Origin: CBDANO01 sp965197665
GTDB lineage: Bacteria > Chloroflexota > Dehalococcoidia > Lucifugimonadales > UBA3495
Assembly (NCBI GenBank): GCA_965197665.1
Contig: CBDANO010000005.1
Coordinates: 496,001 to 560,000, forward strand
Direction: 5' to 3'
DNA length: 64,000 nt
Position numbers and translations under genes: made by a program. How positions within the stretch are numbered: the first letter of the stretch is position 1; every line of letters starts with the position of its first letter. The notes under the pieces are model-generated. The model was not told where the DNA came from. It made no database searches and saw only the letters and a program-made list of their open reading frames with translations. This document shows, piece by piece, positions 25,600 through 33,453 of the stretch.

Positions 25600-25995
25600 T
25601 TAGCTCCTAAGCCAACGCTTCAGCCGCTCCCAAGAGGTTGGGGGGTCCTCGTCCACCGAGCGGCCCCGCCATCTTTTTTCCTGAACAGCCGGTCGAGGCT
25701 TCACGAAGTAGAGCAGGTAGCCGCCGGCCAGCATCGCCAAGCCAATCCAAATGAATGGCGCAATCTTGATGCCTATCAACAAAGCAATCACGCCAAGCAG
25801 CATGAGTTTACCGGCGGTTATAGTCGGCCCCTTGGGGCCGGGGCGGGATTGGGGCGATGGGGCCGGGCGGGTCAATACAGGCTCCCGAGACCGGTCCTCG
25901 GGGCGCCCCTCCGACTCCTTCGAGGACTTTCGGGGCGCGGTTTCACCAGCCTTGCGAAGGATCTCCTCAATCTCATCCACGTATTTATCGGGCAT
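25600..25995 (-). CDS. Small membrane protein with disordered N-terminal half
   Basis: 131 residues. Residues 1-58 are charged and Pro/Ser/Arg-rich (DEIEEILRKAGETAPRKSSK). Two hydrophobic segments follow at about 60-78 (AGKLMLLGVIALLIGIKIAP) and 80-97 (IWIGLAMLAGGYLLYFV), then a basic tail with WERLKRWLRS. The N-terminal MPDKYVDEIEEILRKAGE is a pattern I associate with short uncharacterised Chloroflexota proteins. No function can be assigned. It is a single gene. Confidence 0.65.
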   Translation of the reverse strand: MPDKYVDEIEEILRKAGETAPRKSSKESEGRPEDRSREPVLTRPAPSPQSRPGPKGPTITAGKLMLLGVIALLIGIKIAPFIWIGLAMLAGGYLLYFVKPRPAVQEKRWRGRSVDEDPPTSWERLKRWLRS

Positions 25996-26318
25996 GGCTC
26001 CTCCGGGGGCCGAACACCCAAACGGCGAATCAAGCTGTGCTTGGAGCTATGGAAGAGCGGTTCCTGACAGACCTTCGTCAGACTTGGCGAACGGGCCCGG
26101 GTTTGTCAAGACTCTGAATCACTCGGCTGGACTACTCGAGGGTGAGTAATATTATACAAGGCCGAGGATGGAGCGTGGAAGGGTATAGCGCCGCAATCCG
26201 GGGCATCGGCAATATCGGCGGGGCGGACCGTTTCGCCCCGGAGCAAGCGGCGGAGGCGCGTCCCGGGTCCGGACAAAAACCCCGGCGTTTCCGCGGGCAG
26301 CGGCCCCAGGCGCGTCTC
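25996..26318. other. 323-base intergenic region, nothing recognised
   Basis: No supported gene on either strand. A short AT-rich patch (aatattatac, about 26148) is the only promoter-like sequence. Confidence 0.4.
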
Positions 26319-27098
26319 CTAACCGAACCTACCGGTAATATATGCCTCCGTCCGCTCGTCCTGAGGGTTGGTGAATATCTGCCGGCTCTCCCCGTATTCC
26401 ACCAGGAATCCTGTCCGGCCCTCTTCCGCCATGAGGAAGGCCGTGAAATTCGACACCCTCGCCGCCTGCTGCATGTTGTGGGTCACGATAACGATGGAGT
26501 ACTCCTCGGATAGCTCCCGCATCAAGTCTTCGATGGCCAGGGTCGCTATGGGGTCCAAGGCGGAGCAAGGTTCGTCCATCAGAATCACCCGGGGCTCCAC
26601 CGCCAAGGCCCTGGCGATGCACAAACGTTGCTGCTGGCCGCCGGAAAGCGCCAAAGCGCTGGTCTTGATGCGGTCCTTTACTTCATCCCATAGAGCGGCC
26701 CTCCGCAGGGATTTCTCCACCACTTCACTCAGGTCGCCCGAATAACCGTTGATGCGAGGGCCGAAAGCCACATTGTCGTAGATTGACTTTGGAAAGGGGT
26801 TGGGCCGCTGGAACACCATGCCGATTTGGTACCTTATCTCCGTGGGGTCCACCTCCTGGCCATACACGTCAAACCCGTCGAAGAGGACCTGTCCCGATTT
26901 ATAAAAACTGGGAATGAGGTCGTTCATCCTATTGAAGCACCTCAGTAGGGTGCTCTTACCGCAACCCGAAGGCCCTATGATCGCGGTGATCTTGTTGCCC
27001 GGAAATCTAACGGACACGTCGGTAACAACCCGGTTGTCACCGTAGTACACGCTCAAGCCCTTGGTTTCCAGAATCGAGTCTTGATCTAGCAACATCAA
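26319..27098 (-). CDS. pstB: Phosphate ABC transporter ATP-binding protein
   Basis: ATPase of the high-affinity phosphate importer. The 259 residues show Walker A GPSGCGKST (42-50), the PstB-specific LLRCFNRMNDLIPSF and QIGMVFQRPNPFPKSIYDNV, the ABC signature LSGGQQQRLCIARAL, and Walker B VILMDEPCSALDP. VTHNMQQAARVS carries the H-loop histidine. These features distinguish PstB from other ABC ATPases. pstS, pstC, pstA and phoU are not adjacent: upstream lies only a repeat region and downstream a gene-free gap. The gene has therefore been separated from its partners, or serves permeases encoded elsewhere. Confidence 0.93.
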   Translation of the reverse strand: MMLLDQDSILETKGLSVYYGDNRVVTDVSVRFPGNKITAIIGPSGCGKSTLLRCFNRMNDLIPSFYKSGQVLFDGFDVYGQEVDPTEIRYQIGMVFQRPNPFPKSIYDNVAFGPRINGYSGDLSEVVEKSLRRAALWDEVKDRIKTSALALSGGQQQRLCIARALAVEPRVILMDEPCSALDPIATLAIEDLMRELSEEYSIVIVTHNMQQAARVSNFTAFLMAEEGRTGFLVEYGESRQIFTNPQDERTEAYITGRFG

Positions 27099-27192
27099 CC
27101 TTCTTAGGACTTCCGGTACAAGGATAATTGGGGCTTGGACCGTTTACAAGCCTGACTGTCTCCAACCCCTGGGTCTTTCGATTGTTCGCAAA

Positions 27193-27310
27193 TGTCATTC
27201 CGAGTCCGCCACGTCGGGCGAGGAATCTAAAAATCCTCCGTTCAACCCACGTTGATTCCCAATAGCGGCTTGAGATTCCTCACTCCGCTATGCTCTGTTT
27301 CGGAATGACA
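27193..27310. repeat. REP-like type 4 inverted pair
   Basis: TGTCATTCCGAG at 27193 with GAGGAATCT, and the reverse-oriented AGATTCCTCACTCCGC ending in TCGGAATGACA at 27310. This form of dispersed hairpin is widespread in bacterial genomes. It lies directly before the FN3 fragment. Confidence 0.6.
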
Positions 27311-27758
27311 TGGAGGCAGCGGGGCCCGCTCCCATGCCTATTCCACCTACAGACACCCCAGTTCCACCTACAAACACTCCGGTACCTCCACCTACAGACA
27401 CCCCAGTTCCACCTACAAACACTCCGGTACCTCCACCTACAGACACCCCCGTACCTCCGACGGCCACGCCCACCCCAAGACCTCCGGTACCGCCGTCGCT
27501 ATCGAAACCTCCCGCGCCGACCGGCCTTGGAGTGACCTCTACCAGCCGTACCAGCATCGGCTTGGACTGGAACTCGAGGAGCGGGATAAGTAAGTACAGG
27601 ATCAGTTACGAGTCTACGACGAAAGAGACGGCCAGCAGCGCCTATACCGTCACCGGGCTGACCTGCGGCAAAAGGTGCGGGCCAAGGGGGATGGCGCCCG
27701 CTACATTGATAAACGCCCCAGATCATGGTCCGGCGCTGTCAGCGGGGCCACCCTGTAG
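27310..27758 (+). pseudogene. Fragment of a Thr/Pro-linker fibronectin type III protein, frameshifted
   Basis: The reading frame holds a repeated PPTDTPVPPTNTPVP linker and then an FN3 domain starting KPPAPTGLGVTSTSRTSIGL. After TVTGLTCGK (about base 27670) the FN3 sequence continues only in another frame, KVRAKGDGARYIDKRPRSWS then GAVSGATL and TAG at 27756-27758. The N-terminal part with signal peptide or catalytic domain is missing, and a REP element directly abuts the first codon. It is a decayed C-terminal piece of a surface protein. The linker itself has three near-identical 48-base units. Confidence 0.65.
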
Positions 27759-27914
27759 GGAACCCCGGAGACGAGTGTGATAATATGGGCGGGAGGATGG
27801 ATGGCGGGGTGCAGTCAGGCCCCCGGCGTACCCTTAGTACTGGCTCTAAGGGAGCAGCGCTTTCGTGATAATCACTCGTTTTGACCCCTGCTTCTACGTT
27901 CCCTTTTATCTTCT

Positions 27915-28937
27915 ATGTCGCCCAAGCTAGTCCTGAGCGTCGTTGATCAATCGCCGGTGCGCCAAGGCGAAACGGCGGCGGACGCTTTACGTGAGACTAT
28001 CGAGCTGGCGGTGGCAACAGAGGCCTTAGGCTACCGGCGCTACTGGCTGGCGGAGCACCACAGCCTGCCCAACTTCGCTGGGACCAGCCCCGAAATCCTC
28101 ATCGGCCAGGTGGCGGGCCGCACCAAGTCCATCAGGGTGGGCTCCGGCGGCGTGATGCTTTCCCACTACAGTTCCTTCAAGGTAGCGGAAAACTTTCGGA
28201 TGCTGGCTTCCCTGTACCCCGGGCGGATCGACCTCGGGATTGGGCGGGCCCCCGGCAGCGATCATCTTACTGCGGCAGCGTTGTCCTTTCCCTACCGACC
28301 GAAGGACATATCCCACTTTCCCCAACAAGTGTCGGACCTCTTGGGCCACCTGCACGGCAACCTGGAACCGGGCCACGTGTTTAGCAACGTGCAAGCCGCT
28401 CCCGGCTGTCCCGTAGCGCCGGAGGTCTGGCTATTGGGCTCCCGGTACGAGAGTGCCTACATGGCTGCCCAGATGGGTCTGCCCTTCGCTTACGCCCACT
28501 TTTTCGGCATAGGCGTGGAAGAGGGCCCGGCCATCGTGGAGGGGTACCGCAAGAACTTCCGTCCTTCCCAGCTCCTATCTGAACCCAAGGTCAACATTGG
28601 GGTGCAAGTCCTGTGCGCGGAAACGGAGGAGGAAGCCCAACGTTTGGCCTCCAGCCGGAACCTGGCCCGGCTCCACTCGGTTACCGGGCGCGCCAACGGC
28701 GTGCCTCCCGAGGATGAGGCCTTGGCCTACCAGTACAAGGCCAACGAGTGGGCCTTCGTTCAACAGTACCAACGTTTGTGCGCCGACGGCGACCCCCGGC
28801 AGGTTAAAGAGAGCCTTGACGCTATCGCCGAGACCTATCAGACCCCGGACTTGAGCGTGGTCACCATCTGCTATGGCTTCGAAGACCGGGTCCGCTCCTA
28901 CGAATTGGTAGCGGAAGTCTGCGGCATCCGGGACTGA
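27915..28937 (+). CDS. Luciferase-like flavin-dependent monooxygenase (LLM class, MsnO8-type)
   Basis: 340 residues of the bacterial luciferase-like TIM-barrel family, using FMNH2 and oxygen supplied by a separate reductase. Family features are LSVVDQSPVRQGETAADALR at the N-terminus, YRRYWLAEHHSLPNFAGTSP near residue 43, GSGGVMLSHYSSFKVAENF near 80, and YPGRIDLGIGRAPGSD near 105, the last typical of the MsnO8/YhbW group. The substrate is unknown; alkane, sulfonate or xenobiotic oxidation would be guesses. No reductase gene is adjacent. The start may be ATG 27915, with only a weak ribosome site. Confidence 0.88.
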   Translation: MSPKLVLSVVDQSPVRQGETAADALRETIELAVATEALGYRRYWLAEHHSLPNFAGTSPEILIGQVAGRTKSIRVGSGGVMLSHYSSFKVAENFRMLASLYPGRIDLGIGRAPGSDHLTAAALSFPYRPKDISHFPQQVSDLLGHLHGNLEPGHVFSNVQAAPGCPVAPEVWLLGSRYESAYMAAQMGLPFAYAHFFGIGVEEGPAIVEGYRKNFRPSQLLSEPKVNIGVQVLCAETEEEAQRLASSRNLARLHSVTGRANGVPPEDEALAYQYKANEWAFVQQYQRLCADGDPRQVKESLDAIAETYQTPDLSVVTICYGFEDRVRSYELVAEVCGIRD

Positions 28938-28987
28938 CACGTGGACTTACTCCGAGTATGGCCCGCCGCTGCGGCCCGCGTAATAGC

Positions 28988-29122
28988 ACAAAAACAGCAT
29001 TCCCCGAGGCAAGACACCAAACCGTAGGGGCCGGTTTCAAACCGGCCCACCCAAGGACAAAAACAGCCTCCCCCGAGGCAAGACACCAAACCGTAGGGGC
29101 CGGTTTGAAACCGGCCTCCCCG
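28988..29122. repeat. Two tandem 69-bp repeats, each with a REP type 3 hairpin
   Basis: Copy 1 starts at 28988 and copy 2 at 29057, both beginning ACAAAAACAGC and differing at only a few bases. Each contains GGGCCGGTTT(C/G)AAACCGGCCC, a perfect hairpin related to the one at 10560. They lie between the monooxygenase and hydrolase genes and could form tandem terminators. Confidence 0.75.
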
Positions 29123-29168
29123 ACGCAACCCGCCAGGGCACGAAAGACTCCGGCGAAGGAGAAAGCCA

Positions 29169-30002
29169 ATGTTAGCGCCAGTCAACGGCACCGAGCTTTT
29201 CTACACCATTCACGGCCAAGGCCGGCCCGTATTCGTTATGCACGGAGGCTTGGGCATCGACCATACTGCATTCCGCCCTTGGCTGGACCCCCTGGGAGAC
29301 CGGTACCAGCTCATCTTCTATGACCACCGGGGCAACGGACGCTCGGAGCGCCCGGCCAGCCTGGCCGACGTTGACCACGGCACTTGGGCCGACGACGCCG
29401 AGGCCCTGAGAAAGTACTTGGGCCATGAGCGGATCGTCATCCTGGGCCACTCTTACGGAGGGGTCTTGGGCCAAGAGTACGCGCTGCGCTACGGCGACAG
29501 GCTGGACGGGCTGATTCTTCTAACGTCCCTGCCCGCTTGGGACTATGAAGACACCATCCTCGCCAACACCCGCGCTCGGGGCACTCCGGAGCAGATAGAC
29601 TTCGTCGAGAACGGGCTGACCGACCCGGTGGCTGACGATGACGCCATGAAGGAAATATGGGGTCTCATCTTGCCGTTGTACTTCAAGGACTACGACCCGG
29701 AGATCGGGGCCGCTTTGGCCGCAAATATGTCCTGCAGCGCCGCCGCGTTCAACAGGGGGTTCATCGAATGCCTGCCCCAGTTCAACGTGCTGTCAAGACT
29801 CAAGGAGATCACCGCGCCGACGCTGGTCCTCGCCGGCCGCCACGACTGGATCACCCCGGTCGTCGAGTGCTCGGAGCGCCTCCACGCCGGGATTCCCAAC
29901 TCGGAACTGGTGGTGTTCGAGGAAAGCGCCCACTTTCCCCACATCGAGGAGCAGGAGCGCTTCTTGACCGTGGTCGGCGATTGGCTCGATAAGCTGGGCT
30001 AG
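29169..30002 (+). CDS. Alpha/beta hydrolase (proline iminopeptidase-like)
   Basis: 277 residues with AAGGAG upstream of ATG 29169. The oxyanion region is VMHGGLGIDHTAFRPW near residue 20. The nucleophile elbow is ILGHSYGGVLGQEYAL (Ser at about 99). The acid is likely the Asp of LVLAGRHDWITPV (near 220) and the base the His of FEESAHFPHIEE (near 250). The cap region (ILANTRARGTPEQID) resembles prolyl iminopeptidases and epoxide hydrolases of the AB hydrolase 1 family. Substrate is not predictable. It is likely cytoplasmic, since no signal peptide is present. Confidence 0.88.
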   Translation: MLAPVNGTELFYTIHGQGRPVFVMHGGLGIDHTAFRPWLDPLGDRYQLIFYDHRGNGRSERPASLADVDHGTWADDAEALRKYLGHERIVILGHSYGGVLGQEYALRYGDRLDGLILLTSLPAWDYEDTILANTRARGTPEQIDFVENGLTDPVADDDAMKEIWGLILPLYFKDYDPEIGAALAANMSCSAAAFNRGFIECLPQFNVLSRLKEITAPTLVLAGRHDWITPVVECSERLHAGIPNSELVVFEESAHFPHIEEQERFLTVVGDWLDKLG

Positions 30003-30031
30003 CGGCCTTCCCTAGGCGTTCAGGCAATACC

Positions 30032-31459
30032 ATGGGGCCCGTGGATTCCATGCTCGAAGACCAAGCGTTGTCTCGAAGCCCCGCCCATGCGCCGGACAGC
30101 CGGGGAGGGGCTGTCCGGCCTACTCCCGGTGACCCCCCTTTAACCCTCTCAGCAGGCCGACCACCGCGGTACCTGGGTTACCTGCTGCTCATCTCCCTGC
30201 TGTTCATGTTGAACGTTACCCTGTTCTTCACTCTGAACACAGGGATGGACCTATACGGCTTCTACACGCTGGACCCGGTATCCGCCTACCCTTTGCCCTT
30301 GGTGCTTTCCACATTATTGAACCTAGGCCTGGCCTTAGCGGGGTATGCTCTTTACCGTTGGCTCAGTCGGCGTCAAGGGTGGTTCCAAGGGAGGACCTGG
30401 GGGCCATTCACCAGGGGCGCGGTACTGGCCGGGGCGCCCGTGCTGCTGGCGTACGGGCCGAGCATTGTCCTGACCAGTCACGGCGGGAAGCCCAGTCTTA
30501 TCGTGGTGGCGGGACTCATGGCCGGAGCATTATGCGTCACTCACGCCCTGAGAGACCGGGACATGAGGCTGGACTCGATGCTGGCCCGGTACTGGTTCAT
30601 CGGCGCCATCAGCGTCATTCTGGTGTTCCTCGCTCTTTCCATCGGGGGAATGCTGGTGCTGTACTCCGCCGATCAGTTTCCTGTTTCGGGGAACTTGCTG
30701 TGGGACTATGAGTACCGGTGGGTAGACCTGGGATATCCACGGGAGGAGTTCCCACAGCGCCAGCGCGACGCCCTCGTGGGCTTTACGCTGACCGGGTCTG
30801 GTTTCATGATCGTGGCGCTGGCGGGAAGCATGTTGGGAGCGATTCTCCGCTGGACCCGGGCACCGGCACAGGTCAGCCGGCATCCCCCGCCCAGCCGCCG
30901 GCCGCAGGACGCTCCTCCGTGGGTCGCCAGGGTCGCTGAAAAGCTAGGCGGCCTCGACCCATCGGCGCCGGGCGAAGGGGAATACGTTGCTGTATTCAGC
31001 GGCCATGAGATTGAGATAACCGGCAGCCAGTACGAGCGGTTGATCGCCGACCGGGACGGCCTGCTACAGGACGTGGAACTTTTGGTGGACAAGGTGAGCG
31101 GCGGCGTGTTCCTACGGGCCGAAGGCGCTTGGATCCGCCTCGACTTTCGCATTAAGGGCAGGTCGGCAGGCATACGAAGCGGCCCCTTTTCATTGCTGTG
31201 CCTATACGCCCGCTACCCCGGGCGTCGGTTCACCAACGGAGAGCTGCGAACACTGCTGGAGCAGGAGATGGTCCCCCGCCTCGCGTTAAACGTCGGCGAC
31301 TTCATCGGGCAACTGCTACGGCGTACCCCGCCGCTGCCCGTAGAGAGGGACAGCGACGGTTCGTACATTCCAGAGTCTGCCCGGGTGTGCCTATTAGCCC
31401 CCCCGCCCCGATCCCGGTCCTACAGTGAGAGCCGTACTGACGGCTTGACGGCCTCCTAG
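30032..31459 (+). CDS. Membrane protein with DUF5671-like N-terminal half and winged-helix-like C-terminus
   Basis: 475 residues. Start is ATG 30032 or 30050. Residues 50-285 contain about six or seven hydrophobic segments (GYLLLISLLFMLNVTLFFTL, ISVILVFLALSIGGMLVLYS and others). Residues 300-475 are soluble: EYVAVFSGHEIEITGSQYER, then WIRLDFRIKGRSAGI and SLLCLYARYPGRRFTNGELR with LNVGDFIGQLLRR. This last part has the form of a winged-helix DNA-binding domain like Trans_reg_C. A membrane-tethered regulator is possible but unproven. The DUF label is a resemblance only. The gene follows the hydrolase by 29 bases. Confidence 0.55.
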   Translation: MGPVDSMLEDQALSRSPAHAPDSRGGAVRPTPGDPPLTLSAGRPPRYLGYLLLISLLFMLNVTLFFTLNTGMDLYGFYTLDPVSAYPLPLVLSTLLNLGLALAGYALYRWLSRRQGWFQGRTWGPFTRGAVLAGAPVLLAYGPSIVLTSHGGKPSLIVVAGLMAGALCVTHALRDRDMRLDSMLARYWFIGAISVILVFLALSIGGMLVLYSADQFPVSGNLLWDYEYRWVDLGYPREEFPQRQRDALVGFTLTGSGFMIVALAGSMLGAILRWTRAPAQVSRHPPPSRRPQDAPPWVARVAEKLGGLDPSAPGEGEYVAVFSGHEIEITGSQYERLIADRDGLLQDVELLVDKVSGGVFLRAEGAWIRLDFRIKGRSAGIRSGPFSLLCLYARYPGRRFTNGELRTLLEQEMVPRLALNVGDFIGQLLRRTPPLPVERDSDGSYIPESARVCLLAPPPRSRSYSESRTDGLTAS

Positions 31460-31732
31460 CCTTGCGGGGAGTCCGGTATTGAGTCCCGCCGTCTTCACCA
31501 GAATACCCGCCCGGCAGCTACCCTCCGAAGTCCCGGCCCGTGACTCACTCCAAACAGCCTCCCCACCTACCGTTTCGCCCAATTCAGTGCCAGGAAAAGC
31601 CTATCCTACGCCTATTCAGGTTGCTATCCGATGGTCGGCGGGCCTATCTTTGCCACGACCCGAAGTTCAAACGTGCCAAATCCCGCTGTTGGACCGGTTG
31701 AGTCCAACCCAAAACCGGTTAAGAGGAGGCCC

Positions 31733-32173
31733 ATGAAATACTGCCCCAGGTGCCGCGATTCGGTTCAAGAAGACGCCCGGTTTTGTTCCAACTGCCGCTA
31801 TAACCTGACCGGCCCGCCGCAGCGACTTAGCGAGCCGGCCCCGAGCTACGAGTATGAGGCCGAGCCCCAACGACAGGGCGGTGGGATGAGTTGGGGTGAA
31901 GCCTTTTCCCGCGTCTTTGGCGGAATATTATCGCTTATTGTCTTTTACATTCTGGTTGCTATTTTGACCGGAGTCGCCGGATATCTCATCTTTGACGATG
32001 ATAACCTAATTGGAGGCATAGTCGTCGCTGTCATCGGACTGCTGATCTTTATCCTCGCTATCTACGCAGTAGCGTTAAAGGTTCTGACCGACGCCATCGC
32101 CGACCACGTAGAGCGCCGCATTTCCAGACGACTCACTTCACCAAGGCCCCAGAGCGTCGCACCGCCCCGCTGA
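31733..32173 (+). CDS. Zinc-ribbon membrane protein
   Basis: From ATG 31733 (AGGAGG immediately upstream) the product is 146 residues. The N-terminal zinc ribbon MKYCPRCRDSVQEDARFCSN ends CRYNL (CxxC...CxxC). After a short linker there are two membrane segments (ILSLIVFYILVAILTGVAGY and IVVAVIGLLIFILAIYAVAL) and a basic C-terminus. The open frame reaches back to 31631 but that part lacks homology. It is the first of two similar genes in tandem, the second at 32427. Function is unknown; such ribbons often occur in stress or envelope sensors. Confidence 0.75.
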   Translation: MKYCPRCRDSVQEDARFCSNCRYNLTGPPQRLSEPAPSYEYEAEPQRQGGGMSWGEAFSRVFGGILSLIVFYILVAILTGVAGYLIFDDDNLIGGIVVAVIGLLIFILAIYAVALKVLTDAIADHVERRISRRLTSPRPQSVAPPR

Positions 32174-32233
32174 GGCGCCAGTTCCCCTGCAGTCCGCGTG
32201 TGACCGGCGGGCCAGTTAGAAGGAGTTTCCAAA

Positions 32234-32377
32234 ATGAGAAGGTCGCCCCTGCTTGGGCTCCCGGTTCTGTTAGTCCTAGCCGCCCTCGGCGCCCGTGGAG
32301 GAGGGGATGGTGGTGGAGGAAGGCCTCTGGTACTTGAGGTGCGGGTAAGGCAGCCGAGGAGTTGGGCCATGCCGTAG
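32234..32377 (+). CDS. 47-residue secreted remnant, lipobox cysteine lost
   Basis: ATG 32234 follows AAGGAG. The peptide starts MRRSPLLGLPVLLVLAALGA, then RGGGDGGGG, and ends at TAG 32375-32377. This looks like a lipoprotein signal where the usual Cys before the Gly-rich tether is Arg (CGT), and the mature part is gone. It is either a small exported peptide or a decayed lipoprotein gene between the two zinc-ribbon genes. Confidence 0.35.
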   Translation: MRRSPLLGLPVLLVLAALGARGGGDGGGGRPLVLEVRVRQPRSWAMP

Positions 32378-32426
32378 GCCCGGTTGAGTCATAGCAAAGA
32401 CTATAAAGAGTATTGGGAGGCAGACC

Positions 32427-33068
32427 ATGAAATATTGTCCCGGATGCGGCAATGAAGTCCAAGAAAACGTTCAGTTCTGTTCCAACTGCGGTTACGATCT
32501 GTCCGAACCGGTGTCCCGGCCTGCAAACCAGGCGGCATCCCGGTCTTCAGACGAACCGGCGCACCGGCTGAGAGACCACTCAAGCATTCAGGCCCTACTC
32601 CCTCTTACCGCCCCCCAGCGATGGGCTGTGCTGGTGTTTTCCATAGGAGGGCTGCTGGGTCTCATCGGTCTATTCATCGACTGGACGGGCGGCGAAGCTA
32701 ACGTGGTGGACTACTTGAAGGAGGGGTTCGGCGAACACCCAATTCCCTGGTGGACCGGCGTCATCGCCCTCGGAGCAATCGCCGGAGTTGTCATCACCGT
32801 CCTCAACATCGCCGCCACCTTCAGGCATCGGGAGTTGCCATCAAATGGGCAATTGTGTTTTGGCGCCGTCCCGATGGGTATAGGCCCACTGGCAGCGCAT
32901 ATTGGACTTGTAGCATGGGTCGTGGTCGAAGGGGGTGGGGAAGCCGGAGACTTCTGGGACGTGCTGTGGGAGCTGGAAAGCGCTGGTCTCTGGATATCTC
33001 TCACCGGAGGCATTCTGGCTGCTTGGGCGGCTGCCATAGGCGCCAAGTTGTCTGCTTTAAGGTTTTGA
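32427..33068 (+). CDS. Zinc-ribbon membrane protein, second copy type
   Basis: 213 residues starting MKYCPGCGNEVQENVQFCSN and continuing CGYDL, a zinc ribbon nearly identical in form to that of the gene at 31733. GGGAGG precedes the ATG. After a 45-residue linker come four hydrophobic segments (WAVLVFSIGGLLGLIGLFI, WTGVIALGAIAGVVITVLNI, PMGIGPLAAHIGLVAWVVV and LWISLTGGILAAWAAAIGA). The mature parts of the two proteins differ, so the ribbon and start region were probably shared by duplication or recombination. Role unknown. Confidence 0.75.
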   Translation: MKYCPGCGNEVQENVQFCSNCGYDLSEPVSRPANQAASRSSDEPAHRLRDHSSIQALLPLTAPQRWAVLVFSIGGLLGLIGLFIDWTGGEANVVDYLKEGFGEHPIPWWTGVIALGAIAGVVITVLNIAATFRHRELPSNGQLCFGAVPMGIGPLAAHIGLVAWVVVEGGGEAGDFWDVLWELESAGLWISLTGGILAAWAAAIGAKLSALRF

Positions 33069-33127
33069 TTCGGCCCGGGAACCAGAGCCGCAGTGTCAGC
33101 AAGCTTGAACTGCGAGGGCAATCGGCA

Positions 33128-33400
33128 ATGAACAATAAGCTGATGATCGGGGTCGGCGCGGTCGTAATCGTGGCCGCCGCCGTAGGGGTCGTAGTTTGGC
33201 AGGCGGGCTTGGGTGGAGACTCACCGCCCAGCCAAGCCGAGACTCCGGGCCTCGATGCGACCCCTATCGTAACGGCCCCGCCAGCGGCAATTACTCCGTC
33301 GCCAAAGCCTACTTTCGGCGAAACCTCGCCGGACGTACCGGTTCCTCCGAAGGTCCCTAACAGATTTCCTAAAGCTACTTCGGGGATAACGACCTGGTAG
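33128..33400 (+). CDS. Signal-anchor N-terminus of the subtilisin gene, cut by a frameshift
   Basis: 90 residues starting at ATG 33128: MNNKLMIGVGAVVIVAAAVG is a membrane anchor, followed by a Pro/Thr/Ser-rich spacer (TPIVTAPPAAITPSPKPTFG) ending PVPPKVPNRFPK. After that the frame runs into TAG. In the -1 frame the sequence continues SYFGDNDLVEEYESGQ directly into the protease at 33454. The two open frames almost certainly are one gene split by an indel near 33370. No canonical slippery heptamer is in the right phase there. Confidence 0.7.
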   Translation: MNNKLMIGVGAVVIVAAAVGVVVWQAGLGGDSPPSQAETPGLDATPIVTAPPAAITPSPKPTFGETSPDVPVPPKVPNRFPKATSGITTW

Positions 33401-33453
33401 AAGAGTACGAGTCGGGACAATCCTCGGAGGAAGGGGCTGCTAGCAAAGCGCCC

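Noticed and set aside
28988..29122. 69-bp tandem repeat as a minimal CRISPR
   Set aside because: There are only two copies, contiguous and without spacers, each containing a REP hairpin.
33355..33385. Programmed -1 frameshift in the subtilisin gene
   Set aside because: No X-XXY-YYZ heptamer is in the correct phase, and no downstream pseudoknot or stem was evident.
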